From: Limanda limanda
Taxonomy: Eukaryota > Chordata > Actinopteri > Pleuronectiformes > Pleuronectidae
Length of the DNA: 64,000 nucleotides
Reading direction: 5' to 3'
Assembly (NCBI RefSeq): GCF_963576545.1
Contig: NC_083648.1
Coordinates: 20,943,654 to 21,007,653, forward strand
Every line of letters begins with the position of its first letter. Within the stretch, counting starts at the first letter, position 1. A program made the position numbers and the translations under genes. Below the pieces are notes generated by a model. That model worked only from the letters and a program-made list of their open reading frames with translations, was not told the origin of the DNA and made no database searches. Shown in pieces: positions 1-12,450 of this stretch.

Positions 1-146
1 AGTAGGAGATCTGCCATGGCCACGGGCAGGTCAGCTCAACCAGTGGCATTACAGCGAGAGCTCATTTTCAGCTTTTCGGGGACGGGAATCAGCCGCTGTC
101 ATCCATGACAGTGTTACCGTTCTGGTTTCCTGAGCGTGGTGTGTGC

Positions 147-180
<34 letters not shown>

Positions 181-914
181 CAGAAAGTGTCACCCAGGCC
201 GTGTTCCAGGGTTGCCTGCTCAGATAAGTGAGTGAGGATGTGTGCTGGTGAGCCCGGATTGTGTCCTTCGCAGGAGTAACCCGGAAAACGTAATCGTGAA
301 TGTTCAGCTCAGACTATGTCTCCATGCGTTTCAAGACTGCCTGTGAGAACTTCATGTTCAAGTGTGTGTATATCACAGTGAATGGGGTGAGGGGTGGGGG
401 TTGGGGGGGTGGACTCTGCCAATCCATTTAAACTGCACCCTTGTGAAATTGCATGCAGACTGACTGCACTCTGTATCCCTCCTCTGCTAACTCTCTTTCT
501 CAGAAACACTCACACACACACACACACACACACTTGACTCTTGGCTAAGAAGGTCCGTGTTTGATGTGGAAAAATGTGCCTGCTATAGAGGTGTCAGTTG
601 TTCTCCAGCTGGGAGCCTTTGAGATGCAACACAGGCCGAATTAATCCAAACGAATGCCTGTATATTCAGCCAGTTGTGTGCTCGCTAATATGATCTGAGT
701 GCCGTTGAAGCTTTCGAACAAAGGCTGAAATGCTTCATCTCACCTAAGAGGACGATTTAATGGAATTAATAGAGGGTAAAAACTTGCACACCGGTGGGTT
801 ATGGTGGGTGATTTTTATTCATATAGTTTTTTATGTAATTTTCCATGTAGCTGTGCAGTGTGCATCTTTAATCACTATTGTTTTAACATATTTCTCTCTG
901 ATGGGCCTTTTCAG
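1..914 (+). other. Intron of the cadherin gene (3' part only)
   Basis: This stretch precedes the first recognisable coding exon and ends in a polypyrimidine-AG acceptor (TTTTCAG at 908-914). It contains a GT run at about 151-178 and a CA run at about 513-532. I see no cadherin-like coding sequence in any frame, so the exon coding for the bulk of EC4 must lie to the left of the window. Confidence 0.7.
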
Positions 915-1036
915 ACAATCCCAGCCAGGTGTCCAGGGTTATGGTCGCAGTAGAGACATTAGACTTGAATGACAACGCGCCGGAGCTGGACAGACAATAC
1001 ACCACAGCCATGTGTGACTCCTCCTCCATTGGGCAG
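915..1036 (+). CDS. cdh24: Type II cadherin exon: end of EC4 / start of EC5
   Basis: The exon is 122 nt, the size I recall for the equivalent exon of vertebrate type II cadherins. It enters one nucleotide into a codon and leaves between codons. It reads NPSQVSRVMVAVETLDLNDNAPELDRQ and onward in that frame, ending CDSSSIGQ. The LDLNDNAPE stretch is the canonical calcium-binding linker between extracellular cadherin repeats; the Cys and the final Gly-Gln fit the start of EC5 in type II cadherins (usually C-E-x-x-x-x-G-Q). An acceptor TTTTCAG and donor CAG|GTCAGT flank it. The protein is a single-pass plasma-membrane adhesion receptor acting at cell-cell contacts. The gene is partial here because upstream exons are outside the window. 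The cadherin family is certain; the cadherin-24 assignment rests on the cytoplasmic exons and is moderate. Confidence 0.9.
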
Positions 1037-4000
1037 GTCAGTATCATAACCTGTAACGTTTATGTTTGATGTTGACATGTTTACATGGACAGTAATCTTC
1101 TAACTAATTACCTTATTCTGAATAAGACGTGATTTCTATTATGATCTTGAAATTAGTTGCAGATAGTAATTGTCCATCCATATTCCTGTTCACATGTTAC
1201 AGAGAACTGTCTGATTATAACTCATGTCAATGTTCCAACCTCATACTGGTTTACAATCAAACCCAGGGCAGAAGTCATCTAGCCTCTCATCCAGCCACTC
1301 GTTACTCATATGCACTTAACTCTGGTAGTAGGAAGCGAAACATACAAACATTACAACTTAAACATAGCACTGTGGCCAGGCTTTAAAGCTGTGAACAGTC
1401 AGACTCCTGCCTACATGTGGGATCTGCTTACCCCATATGAGCCTGATCGTTGCCTGGGATCTTACTGCAGGACCCTATACTTACTGTTAAAATCAAATAG
1501 TATATATATAAAAGTATTATTAAAGGTGACCAGGCTCTTGCTGTGTGGCTGTGCCGTGGATCTCCCTGCCTGGAGATCTAAAGAAGGCAAACTGAGAACC
1601 TTAAATCTCTTCTTTAGACACACTTTTATTGTATGGCTTATTCTTGCTATGGTTGTAACAATTTTTGTATTTTATCTTTCCTACATGAATTATCTGGTTA
1701 ATTATAAAAGCACACTGTACCTTTGTTTTGAAAGTTGCTATTTTAATAGATGTTTTATTATTATTATTAGAAGATCGAAACTGACTTATGTCGACAAAAT
1801 TATCTGAAAACTAGAATAGGTCATTATAATGCGATTATTATTATAATGCGATTAACATCTATACATGTCAACATAATGACTTAACTTGATTATTCCATAT
1901 TCTTAGTATGATCTTATTCTGGGTAAGATAATAAGAAAACACTATTTGCACGCCAGTGTCTTTTTCAGACTATTGTCTTTATCGGGTTAATATCAGAACT
2001 TTGGTGAATTTGATTTTTAAACCCCCATGTGTAAGAAACAAATTTGGCATGAATCCAGGACACAACATTTCTGTTTTGTCTTGGGGTGATAAGGATTGAG
2101 TGTTCAAGGTATTTTCAGTCCATGCAGAGAGTGTTTATTCTCTTGTGATTGGACAAGCAGATGTGCTGTCACATCTCAATAAAGGCGCCTACAAAAAAAC
2201 TCTGACCCCCATTTTACTGCTGCAGCTGCATCAACCAGTAAAACAAAGACTTAAAAGAGGAACAATGGAGGACAGACAAAGAAATCCAGGCTCTCATTAA
2301 TATTTGGGCCGACGCAGCACAGGCAGCTGGAGTCAGTCATTAGAAACAAAAAGGTGCACCGAATGATTTTACTGCCTCTGGCAGGAATTGTGGCATCAAC
2401 ATGCCGCCAAAGAGTGGTGAGGAAACTGAAAGAAGCTGAATAAAGATGAGAGGAAATCATATGCAGTGCAGCAAACGGACAAATTATCAGGGGGTTTGAT
2501 GTTTCGGACACCGTCTTGGGCCAGTGACCGACTTGAGCCGGCCCCAGTAGCTCCAGCGATTCAGTAACGTGAAAGAAAATCAATAATCCACAAGACATCT
2601 TTTATTATTGTCAGTCCAGCAAATGTTTTCTCCACACACCAAACAAACAGCACATCCTGTGTTCTGTGACTCAGTCTATGCTGTTACATCCATGTTTATG
2701 AAATACAATGGAATGGCAATGAAAACATTAGTACCACAGCCTCACAAGGCTCTTACAACTTTAGTTTATTGGAAGCCTTGAGTTATGGGTTGTTAAATTC
2801 CTCAACTGGAAAAGTGCTGAATGTTTTTTTCTCTTTTTTCTTTGACCATTCATCTCCCCATGATGCATACAGGGTGGTGGGGGTGGCACTGGACAGGGGC
2901 GACAAGCATGCATTGCCCCTTTTGACCATTGGATAAGGCATAAGTTTGCGTTGAAGTATGTTTTTAACCTGACAAGAAACATCTTTGGACTGTAATGTCA
3001 GTACAGACCATAAATGGAGAGATGGATGATGTGTCTCTAGTACTTTCTCCAGCGTATCTAGTAATGAAGCTAAAATGTCCCAGATCCAAATGCTGCTATC
3101 TTGAGCAAAAGACCTAAGTCCTTTGTTGATTGGAGTTGTGGTACTGAGGTCCCACCATTATTAATGCTTGACAAATCACAATTCCCCCCATTTTTATTGC
3201 ATCAAATAACTGATTAAAAACAAACTTACCAGAGAAAATTGGCACTTGAACAGAAACCATCGCTGAGAAAAATGTATTAAACGTGTACGTTGACTTATTC
3301 ATTTGGCCCATGTTCCTTTCACTGACTTACGTGCTTGTACAAATCATATAATTACACCAAGGCTAATCAGTAAACACATCTTTGTTTAGACCTACAAGGA
3401 ATTATATGAGAGGTTCTTACTATGAGTCTTGAAAAGTCCAATTCATTTGTTTCAACTGGTGACGTCTCCCATAGAGAAGCCCTGCATGCTTCAGAGTTGC
3501 CTCCATTCAAATAAGGAAGCCTGGTATTCAAAGCCGTGCCCATTCAAGTATGTGGAGAATATGGAGTGCAGTGGTACAAAGCTCCATCTCTTCACACACG
3601 GCAGCATGCGGCTCCAGCTCGCCCAGTCACAATGGAGGCAGGTGAATCCTCGAGGTCCTGTTATCACCACGCAGCAGCTATTCACATTGTAATTAAACTC
3701 GAGCCTCCTCTCAGACGACCTCCCTCCTTCCAGCCGTCCTTCGTGCTTTATTTGTGTTCATCGTGGTGTTCTTACTCGATCTGATCTCCATTATAGAAAT
3801 CCTTCACTCCATCTCTCCCTGGAAACCATCCTTTGCTTTCTCTCTATCAGTTTTTTCCCCCCTCTCCATCGTCAGTACTTCCACACTGGCTCCAGCGCTA
3901 TAATTTGGTGTCTTGGCCCATCTGTTGTTTTTTGCGGGTGTTCTCATTGCTCCGCTTGTGTCTTTGTTGTTTCGCCACTAAATCTGTGATTCTATGGCAA

Positions 4001-4712
4001 CGTCGTTGATTTGTTTTTCCTCCTTGTGATGTTTGTGTTTGTGTGTATACTGCGAGTGTACGCAAGAGCGGGAGACAGTGCAAGAAAGAGCGATTATAAT
4101 ATCTCTTCAGCATGTTGGGGCTGGGTACGCGTGTCTCCCTGTGACAAGTCGTTAGGAGAAATATGCATTGAATGCTCGCACGTGGCAACTGATAGCATAA
4201 TGTGACTGTACATAACAAATCGGCTCAAAGCCCGAGAGACACTGACTAACTGAGGGAGAAGGCAGCACCCTTCATCCTCACTTTCAGTCTGCTAACCGGC
4301 ACTCGAAAGCGTTTCCAAAAAGGACGGCTTGTGTAATGACGACTGGAGTTTTTTCATTAAAAACAAATTACATATCAGCTTAAGCAGGGGGAGATTTTCT
4401 CTCCGATTAATTTAACCAGGATTGCTACGCCAGACTTGTGCAGATGCTATTACTAAATTGAAAGCCACACTGTGTTTGTTAAAGGCGGCTCCCGTCAGAC
4501 TCTCATTTATGTGCTGCACAGTTCACTTGTGCCCTTCTACTAATAGTTTGGCTCATTTTGAGTCCCGCTAATGGCGTGAAGCTAAAAGCACTCTCCGTGT
4601 AAGTGTTCTTATTTTTCTCTTGTCTCCGTGCTTCCCACACCTCCCCCCCGCACATGTATATCCGTCCTCCCCTTGCCTAATCTCCCCTTCTCTCTCTATC
4701 TTCTCGTTTCAG
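1037..4712 (+). other. Cadherin intron
   Basis: A 3.7-kb intron with donor GTCAGT and acceptor TTCTCGTTTCAG after a long C/T tract. A local near-tandem repeat (TATAATGCGATTA twice) sits at about 1825-1855. Apart from AT-rich sequence and chance open frames I see no coding exon, RNA gene or recognisable mobile element. Confidence 0.6.
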
Positions 4713-4830
4713 GTGGTGCAGGTGTTGCGGGCGATTGATAGAGATGAGGGGGGGAATGACAGCACCGTGTATTTCAGCATCCCTCCGGAGTCCAGCACCG
4801 CTCTCAACTTCAGTGTCAGGGACAGTGGTG
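4713..4830 (+). CDS. cdh24: Type II cadherin exon: EC5, first half
   Basis: The 118-nt exon starts on a codon boundary and ends one nucleotide into a codon, matching the type II cadherin exon expected after the 122-nt one. It reads VVQVLRAIDRDEGGNDSTVY and continues to NFSVRDSG. The DRD in AIDRDEGG is the usual calcium-coordinating motif within a cadherin repeat, and NFS-V-D is the conserved strand that ends this exon in the family. NDST and NFS are both possible N-glycosylation sites. Acceptor CGTTTCAG|GTG and donor GGTG|GTAGGC are good. The downstream intron is pyrimidine-rich for about 400 nt, so neighbouring open frames there are low-complexity artefacts. Confidence 0.9.
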
Positions 4831-5727
4831 GTAGGCACTCAATCTCTCCCTCCCCCTGTATTTCTCTTAATTCCCTTTTTTTCCCCTTCTTTCTTTTTTT
4901 GTTCCCTTGGCAGGCGCACACTGTTTTTTCCCTACTTTTTTAAGGCTCTTAATCCCGCAATTTCTTTCCGCCTTTCTCTTTCCATCTTCGTCTTTTCTAC
5001 CATTCTGTCTTTCCTTTACCCTCCTTGGAAACCCTCTCCCTCTCTGTCCACCTCCCACCTCCCTCTTTTCTGTCTCTGCCTCTCTCTTCCACCATCCATC
5101 TCCCAACTCTGGTGGCTCCATTGTTTTGCTTTGTTATTCTCCTCTCTTTTGTTCGTCCCTCTTGTTTGCCTTCCCATATCCTTTACATCCATCTTCTCCT
5201 CCCAGCTACCACATATACTTACTGTTTGCACTGAAAAGCTTTTGAAGGAATCACCGCTGCCTCTTTAAATCTCTTCAACCAAATTTAATTCAGCTACTAA
5301 GTATTAGTTCATGTGCTGCCTGTTTGTGGGCGACTTCCCGTGGCCCCTTTTCCTGCACAAATACACACATGTATTGTACACAGAGTGTAAGGAAAGCATG
5401 AATGTAAACAGTACCAACATGTGAACATCCCCCTTTCACACAAGCTGAAGTTTTTGATATACAGATTAGTATAATTCTAAACAGCAAATCCTTTGTGTGA
5501 TTTTAGTTTGAGTGATAATAAACAACAACTCTAACACATATACTGAGCTAAAATCAGATCACAAATATATTGTATTTCACGTCATATTCAACTTTCTTTG
5601 CACACAAAAACAACATATTTGGACTAAAAGTATATTTTGCAGTTTTACATCCCCTGTGGAGTTTTCTTGTCAACTAGCACAGTAATGTTTGCACTAAATT
5701 TGTTTGTGTGTGGGCATGTGTGTGGGC

Positions 5728-5910
<183 letters not shown>

Positions 5911-8039
5911 CTTGAAGACGATACATATTCTGAATAAAACATTAAACTTTTACAACAGAGTTTGTTGAGACCTCTAACCTGAATGTAAAGTAGGTCCCTG
6001 TTTAAATCAGCTACAAATGTTTATTTGTCTTGTTTGCTGTTTGTTGCTTCATTTTATGGCAAATTACAGCCTACAACAACTGTCACTTTACGGAGGAGGG
6101 TGACACCGGGGGTGCTTTGCAGCTCTATAAAACATGTACATGTCAGGTTGTAATGCAAAACCAAACATTGATTTTGCATTACAAAAATTATAAATAAAAG
6201 GGCACTTAACTAAAGGATATTTTTGTAGTTATACACACTTTGATCATGTATCTTGTCTAAACCCACCAACGGGTTGTGTAAGTTGCCGACAAAAGCTTCT
6301 GAACATCACAGTCGTCAATCATTATGTGTCAACTCTTCAAAGACGCGATTAGACAGGTTTGCTACACTGCCCCGACAATTCCAGCCAATTTAAAGGAAAG
6401 GAAGGGATGAAGGTTGTAAAGGTTCAGTAGGGGTGAGCTGCCTGCTGATTTTTTAGACTCCACATGTCTGTAATTGGGGGAATCAAGCAGTTACCATGCC
6501 CGTGGGAGTCAGGGTCACAAACATCGGGGCACCTTACATTTACTGAAGAGTTTTTCTGTGTCATTCTGAGCAGGATGATAGAGAAGAGCAGTCGGACTCA
6601 CCGTGTCTTTTGAAAAAACTGAGCTGTATTGATATGTTTATTAGACCCTGTGGATCAAACTCTAAATACAATCAGATGTACATACAGTATTCCTTCTTCA
6701 TTCAGTAGATATGGTGAACATAGCAGTTGCTTATCTTCACATCCGGCAGACACGGGGCAGCATTCACTTGAAAAAGTTTGGTTTCTGGACGCTTTATTTA
6801 GCTCAATATTAACTCTCAGTTTAAGATTTATTTTAGTTTCGACCGACTCTCGAGGGAAATATCTGCTAAACACTCTACTTTGTTTGCCAGCTAATTGCCA
6901 ATTTTGTCTGCTTGCCATTTGGTGCTGTGCCTACTCTGCACAACTCACAGTAGGTTTAAAGCATTCGTTAAAAGCAGTGATAGTGAACACAAAGAGTAAA
7001 AGAGAGTGGGAATAAAAGATGTGAATAAAAGGGCTCGTAATGCGAAACCAATGATTTTAAAGACAATCAATACTCCATAGAGCTGAGGGGAATATTGATT
7101 CATCCATCTCTGAAAAAGCTGTCTTATACTAAATGATGAAAATGCTTCTCTGGTCACCAGGAGCTGTCCGCTGTAAATATTTTTCTAGCTGTCACATTCA
7201 ACAGCAGCATCCACCCTCTGTTGTGGGCAGCTGATGATCTGAGTGCTCTTTTGGCTATAGCAGGCCTCCCACTGGTGACCAGCCCATTAATCGTTCCTAA
7301 ACTTGACAAAAGCCAGAGGAGTGAACTTGCTCTGCTGGATCGGGGATCAGGGGGATAGAGTCAGTGACAGGACGAATCAAAGGCCTGTTTGATGTGTCAT
7401 CCGACACCAGAGCTCAGACAGGGAACACGTTCTGATCTCATGCGGACAAGTTGTCTGACAAAAGCTCACTCAGAACAATTTGATCTGTATTTAAATTGCA
7501 GGAGCTTTGCTTTGATGATTGAGCCACATTCTTACAAATGGGCTGATTGAATTATCCACATTATTTTATGTTTACGCCTCAATCCATGATACCATGACAG
7601 GACACGGGACAACAGTAAGAGGAGTCAGACCAACAGAGGCCATTAGTGGGTTTCTTTCTCCTGCTCTCACTGAATCCATCAATGTCGAAAAATTGCGGCA
7701 TCTTTAAAAAAAGATAACTTTAAAGATGTGTGGGCCTAATATGTTCAGTTGTAGAAAAGAATACAAACATGGTGGTGTGGATGCTTCCGCTGCACACCCC
7801 CTCTTCTTCTGTATATGCTTAATTAGCACTGTCACTCAGGACAGGAGTCAGGTGTGAGCAGACATTTTTATGTGTGAAGTTTATCAGACTTTATGTTTTC
7901 AGGTTTTCTTGCCAACCAGGAGTAATAAATCATTCAGTCTGGCTGCAGGAGAGAGGAGGAGGATTCTATTTGGCCTAATTGAGACTCTCTTCTGTAGTTT
8001 CATCCAATTTGTTCAAATTATTGTCACTGTTATTCCGGA

Positions 8040-8260
8040 CGGAGACACTGTAGCTCCAGTGGTGATATAAGTTCACAAATGAAAGAACACAAGGGATGTG
8101 TGTTCTTCGTGGTCGAGGGAAGTGCAGTGTTGATATTTGGGTAATTTGGACACGAAATATGTTTAATATTAATATGATTTTAATAAACAGGCAACCAGCG
8201 CTCTGTAGCATTCAGTGTGGTGTGTGTGTGTGTATGTGTGGGGGGGGGGTTGTGTGCTTT
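8040..8260 (+). repeat. Dispersed teleost repeat, copy A
   Basis: The stretch GGGAAGTGCAGTGTTGATAT... through TAATAAACAGGCAACCAGCG matches, with substitutions and gaps, 28065-28150. A second shared block (TTCTCTAACTTCACTC at about 8689, matching about 28273) suggests that the copy extends, interrupted, to about 8780. No coding capacity is visible. It is a non-autonomous repeat of a type I recognise from fish genomes, but I cannot name the class. Confidence 0.6.
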
Positions 8261-9027
8261 GAATCTTCCTCCATGTCCTTGGATAAACTACAGCAACGAG
8301 CAGCCTTACGCAAATAACTTCTGACCCTCCTGATCATTTTGATAATTAGCTTTTTATTTCACCATATCAGGTGACACTCTCCATCAAGACATAACTTCCT
8401 CTTTAAAGAAGTTCTCTTTCATCTTCGTTTTTTTATTGCAGTAAAGCTTTATATTGAGCTGCATAACAAAGCTTTTACTTTTAAAAGTTGTAAATTTGGA
8501 TCTGAAGATTGTGTTGATTGCTTAACCGACCTTTGAAATAGTCCACATGAAATGTATGGAAAATAAGAGCAGTTAAGTCAATCATTCAAATTCATATTTG
8601 AACCACACTCATAAACAGGAATAAAGAAAACTCATTTTTCATTTTAAAACATTTATTGCAGATAAATCAGGTTGGATGAACACAAAGTTTTCTAACTTCA
8701 CTCAGCACCATAGACTGTTTATAGAAAGCTCTGCACACAATCATCCAGCACATGAACAGTAAAAAGTGACAGTGTATTGTATATTCTGAAGTAGCTGCAG
8801 AGCATCAACACACACCAGGCAAACCTGGCCCGCCTCCTTCGTTTGTAGTGTAAACCAATCACCCACTGATTGGAATCACACATTTTACCAAACATGAGCA
8901 CGGTAATTTCGGGGCATTATTTCCAAATTGTATCATCCTGCGTCCATTCAGCACAGAAAATAAGTGAAATTGCAGCATGCAGGTAACAACAGATTAGTCA
9001 TCTTCCTCCCTCTCTTCCTTCCTTCAG

Positions 9028-9348
9028 GCACCACAGCCAGCCTGGTGCTGCTCTCCCAGCTTCAGCCGCTGTCCCGCTCCCAGTCCTCCACCCTGACGCT
9101 CTTCGTGCCCCTGGTGCTGAGGGACGGCACGTCGGGTCTCACCAGCACCAGCACCGTCACTGTGTCTGTCTGTCCCTGCCTGAGAGGAGGCGCTCGGGCC
9201 GGGGAGAAGGAGAAGAACCAACAGGTGGAGGGCGAGTGGGACTCTGAGAGAGAGGCGGTGTGTCTCCCCCAGCAGTCCTCGCTGCCTTCCCCTGGCCTCA
9301 GTACCGCCGCCCTGCTGGCCATCCTGGCTTGTGTTGCCACACTACTGG
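9028..9348 (+). CDS. cdh24: Cadherin exon: EC5 end, membrane-proximal linker, start of TM helix
   Basis: The exon enters two nucleotides before a codon boundary and exits after one nucleotide of the next codon. It reads TASLVLLSQLQPLSR, then LFVPLVLRD, then TSTVTVSVCPC, the C-x-C typical of the end of EC5 in type II cadherins. A hydrophilic linker (GGARAGEKEKNQQVEGEWDS) precedes a Cys and PGLSTAALLAILACVATLL, the first part of the transmembrane helix. The equivalent exon is usually 252 nt in type II cadherins; this one is 321 nt, and the extra 69 nt (23 codons) fall in the charged linker. Acceptor CTTCCTTCAG and donor CTGG|GTAAAT are sound. The exon places the protein in the plasma membrane with an extracellular N-terminus. 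Confidence 0.92.
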
Positions 9349-12242
9349 GTAAATACTTTGATACAGTGATGAAATCGGCGATTAGCATAACACATTAACA
9401 ACAGTGAAAAAATAATAAAAGTGTTGTCCCTGGGAAGACCCTTACATCATGTTTTTACTACGACACTTATCATTGTGTAAAGTATCCAGTAAAGTCATTC
9501 CATTAAGATTTACTGCCTGTAAAGGGGTTTAATGCTACTCTATAAATAAAAAAGATCAGTAAATAGTGTTTAGGGCAGTTTATCCTCCACTACACCCCTG
9601 GAGGCCTAATCTGCATAGGAAAATAATGGAAAGCAGCAGCGTAAATATTTCTCTTAGTCACAGCTGCTCAGTAGCGAGGTTTACTTTTCCTCCCAATTTT
9701 GGTCCGGTTATCTCCTCTGGCAAGGTCAGCATTAATCACTACTGAAACAACAATTGTGAGTGATTATCTGGGCCGTCTGGTTTTTTGATAGCGGCATAAT
9801 AAAATGTCACAGCCACCTCTGCAGAAACTCTCAAACGCTCAATTGGATAGTGTCGAGGTGCTGAGACGGATTTGGCTCGTGGCCAGCATCATTGTCATTT
9901 CCATTCAGTCTGTTGGATCACTACTCATGCCTTATAGATGGGGAGCATTATCATTCTGCAGGACACCAGCTCAATCAAGAAGGGAAAGCAACACGCCGTG
10001 AAGGTGATCACGCTGAGTAGCTTTTGGTGGAGTGTCGAATTTAGTCCTCTAAGTGAAAAGGGCATAAACTATTCCAGGGAAACACATAAAACTTTTTAAC
10101 AGTCGCCTCAATTTGTAGCTTCAAAAGTAGGCTCGATTTTTCTTCTTGTTTTTCTTATCTACATGAGGCCAGAATTCTTTGGGCCTTTTGCAAAAAGCCA
10201 AATGTTCCTACAGGAGCTCTGACATTAGCTCCATCAGGAGGCCATCTGGTTATTAAAAAGCCGTTTGGCAAATACATAAGGTTGGATTTGGATCATTTGC
10301 ATGTCACGCCTTGTGAGGGAAGACTTAAATACACATAATGACATGTAGGTGAACCCTCAAACTGTTTAGAAAGATTAGAGATTTCCCACAGATTTTTAGG
10401 GATCATTGGATTAGTTCCATAGGAAATCAAATAATGCAACCTCCGACAAAAGAGTGTCGATTGATTTACAGCAATAGCTTAACCGCCTAGTGTAAATCTA
10501 TAGAGACAGACACATGCACATACACATGCATGGTATATGCACATGTTGAGAAAGTAGATTCCAATTGGAGCCAGTATATGTGGATGTTTGTTTAAACTCC
10601 GCCTCCAAACAATGATTATCAGGACATAGCTTAACATGCGTAAGAAGGCGTCAGTGGTGGAGGAAGAACACAAATATATATTGAAGTAAAAGCTCAAATA
10701 AAGAGACAGAAATATACTAAAGTAAAAGTACTACATGTAGAGTTTATATAAATACAGGTATGTACAGATATTTACTTAAAAATACTTGAAAGTAAATCTA
10801 CTTAAGGAAAGTACAGATACAGGAAAAATATACTAAAGGGTGGTAAATACGTGAATGTAGTAATTTCCATCCCACCATTAGGCACAGCAGGTCTGTGAGG
10901 TTTGCTTTTCTCCACACGCTGAAACACTTTGCATTGAGCTCAAATTTGCGCTTTACTTCGGAATCTTTGTTGTTTGGAGGCTAGTGTTTTAAAACACAAC
11001 ACAAGAGAAAAGGCTTCAGAAAGGAATAATACAGAGTGTTTATTTGCTCTGACATCCGTTGGAAACACGAGCGCGGCTGTTTAACAAGCTTAGATCTGCA
11101 TTCATAACCTAGAGTGGCTTCCAAAGTCAGAAGGAAACTTGGCATGGTCGATTTTCCTTGGATCTGTTCTTATTTATCGACTCTGACTGAGCTCAGGGTC
11201 CGTTTTTGATCAAGTGATTTAAAAAAACTATATATGTACATAACATTAGCTCAGGTTACTGACAGGTCTGTCAGGTTGGAATCTACATGAATGAATATTA
11301 ACTGTTTAAATTTGCTTTCAGACACTGAATTGAGCTGTATGTGAAAATGCAAACGTCTGAGTGAGAAGCTCCGGACATTCCCCACAGTTTTTTCTGCCCC
11401 CATAGTAAAATCTCAGGAGATTGTCCGAAATAGCTCATGTGAGAACACAACAGGAGATCCTCCGGGGATGTACTGTGAGGGAGTGGCCATGATGTTTGTA
11501 ACACAAGATCTGCACAAAACTGAAAATACCCCAAAAGAATACAAATATCTCAGGATGAAAAAGCAGTGCCAGACTCATAGAGGACGAAGATGTAACAAAA
11601 GTTTTTTATGATAAGGGGCCGAGGCCGATGTCGATGACCTGCATTGTCATCCTGCGCTACCCCTTGTCTGAAATCTAACCCGGAGAATCTCCTGCTGCTT
11701 ATTCATGTCTGGAAATGGCCTGGGAATGAAATATTTCCCCCATTTTATCAATCCGCTGAATCTTTGTCGAGTTTATTCATTTGAAATACTGCAAAGCAAA
11801 CCAGATGCATCTTTTCGGGTAGATTTTTTTTTCCCATTTCGTCTTGTCAGACATCTGTTGAAGAGCTGCCACAGCCGGGCTCTTTGTCCACAGCCCTGGG
11901 TCAAATGCAGCTCTCTGCTCTGGGAATACGGGATCACGGGAGAATAAAACGTCCATTTGCCTGGCTGGAGCTCAAAGTACAATTACCGAGTGGAGGCATG
12001 CAGCCTGCTGATATGACACACCAGCCCTCTGACCCACGGCCTCTTCTCTATTCGTTTTGTCTCTGTGTGTCTCACCTCTGTGTCTCTCTGATTCCCTTTC
12101 CCCTCCCTTTCTCTCCCTCTCATTTTCCTCCTACCCCTTTATTTCCCCTGTGACTCGTGCTCCCCCCATCACCTTCTTGTTCATCATTCTTTTTTATTCT
12201 TCCAATTTCTCTCCCACCCCCCCACCCCCCCCCCTTCTGCAG
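9349..12242 (+). other. Cadherin intron
   Basis: A 2.9-kb intron with donor GTAAAT and a strong C-rich acceptor ending CTTCTGCAG at 12242. It contains a dispersed repeat at about 10651-10880 and otherwise unique AT-rich DNA. I see no additional coding exon. Confidence 0.6.
10651..10880. repeat. Teleost 'AAGTAAAAGTA' dispersed repeat
   Basis: It begins AGTGGTGGAGGAAGAACA and ends TTTCCATCCCACCATTA, so the ends form a weak inverted repeat (GGTGG / CCACC). The interior is rich in AAGTAAAAGTACT, TACTTAAAAATACTTGAAAG and GTACAGATAC. This organisation (short TIR-like ends, AGTAAAAGTA-rich body) matches a very common non-coding fish repeat as I remember it. No open frame. It is probably a decayed non-autonomous DNA element. 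Confidence 0.65.
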
Positions 12243-12450
12243 CGGTGAGCGCCCTGTCATTGTCCCTGCGCCGTCAGAAGCGTGACTCCCTGTCACCGCT
12301 GGAGGAGGACGACGTTCGAGAGAACATCATAACATACGACGACGAGGGCGGGGGGGAGGCTGACACGGCCGCTTTTGACATTGCGGCGCTCCAGAGTGCA
12401 CCGCACAGCTCGCGCACGCACGGCTATCGCACTCTAGACAGCAGGAACGT
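12243..12450 (+). CDS. cdh24: Cadherin exon: TM end and juxtamembrane (p120-catenin) domain
   Basis: The 208-nt exon completes the transmembrane helix (AVSALSLSL), then the stop-transfer RRQKR and the juxtamembrane core [18 protein letters not shown] followed by [13 protein letters not shown]. That core is the p120/delta-catenin-binding segment of classical cadherins. The acidic cluster, TYDDEGGG and DIAALQ are all intact. The remaining residues ([18 protein letters not shown]) depart from the usual NPDG continuation. As I recall, most type II cadherins encode the rest of the tail in this same last exon; here a donor (AACGT|GTGAGT) ends the exon two nucleotides into a Val codon and the tail continues in two more exons. 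LRRQK and [15 protein letters not shown] agree well with cadherin-24 as I remember it, but the motif is shared by other type II cadherins. Confidence 0.93.

Noticed and set aside
4620..5268. Long pyrimidine-rich frames (Ser/Leu/Phe/Pro) after the second cadherin exon
   Set aside because: They are intronic C/T-rich DNA downstream of a clear donor.
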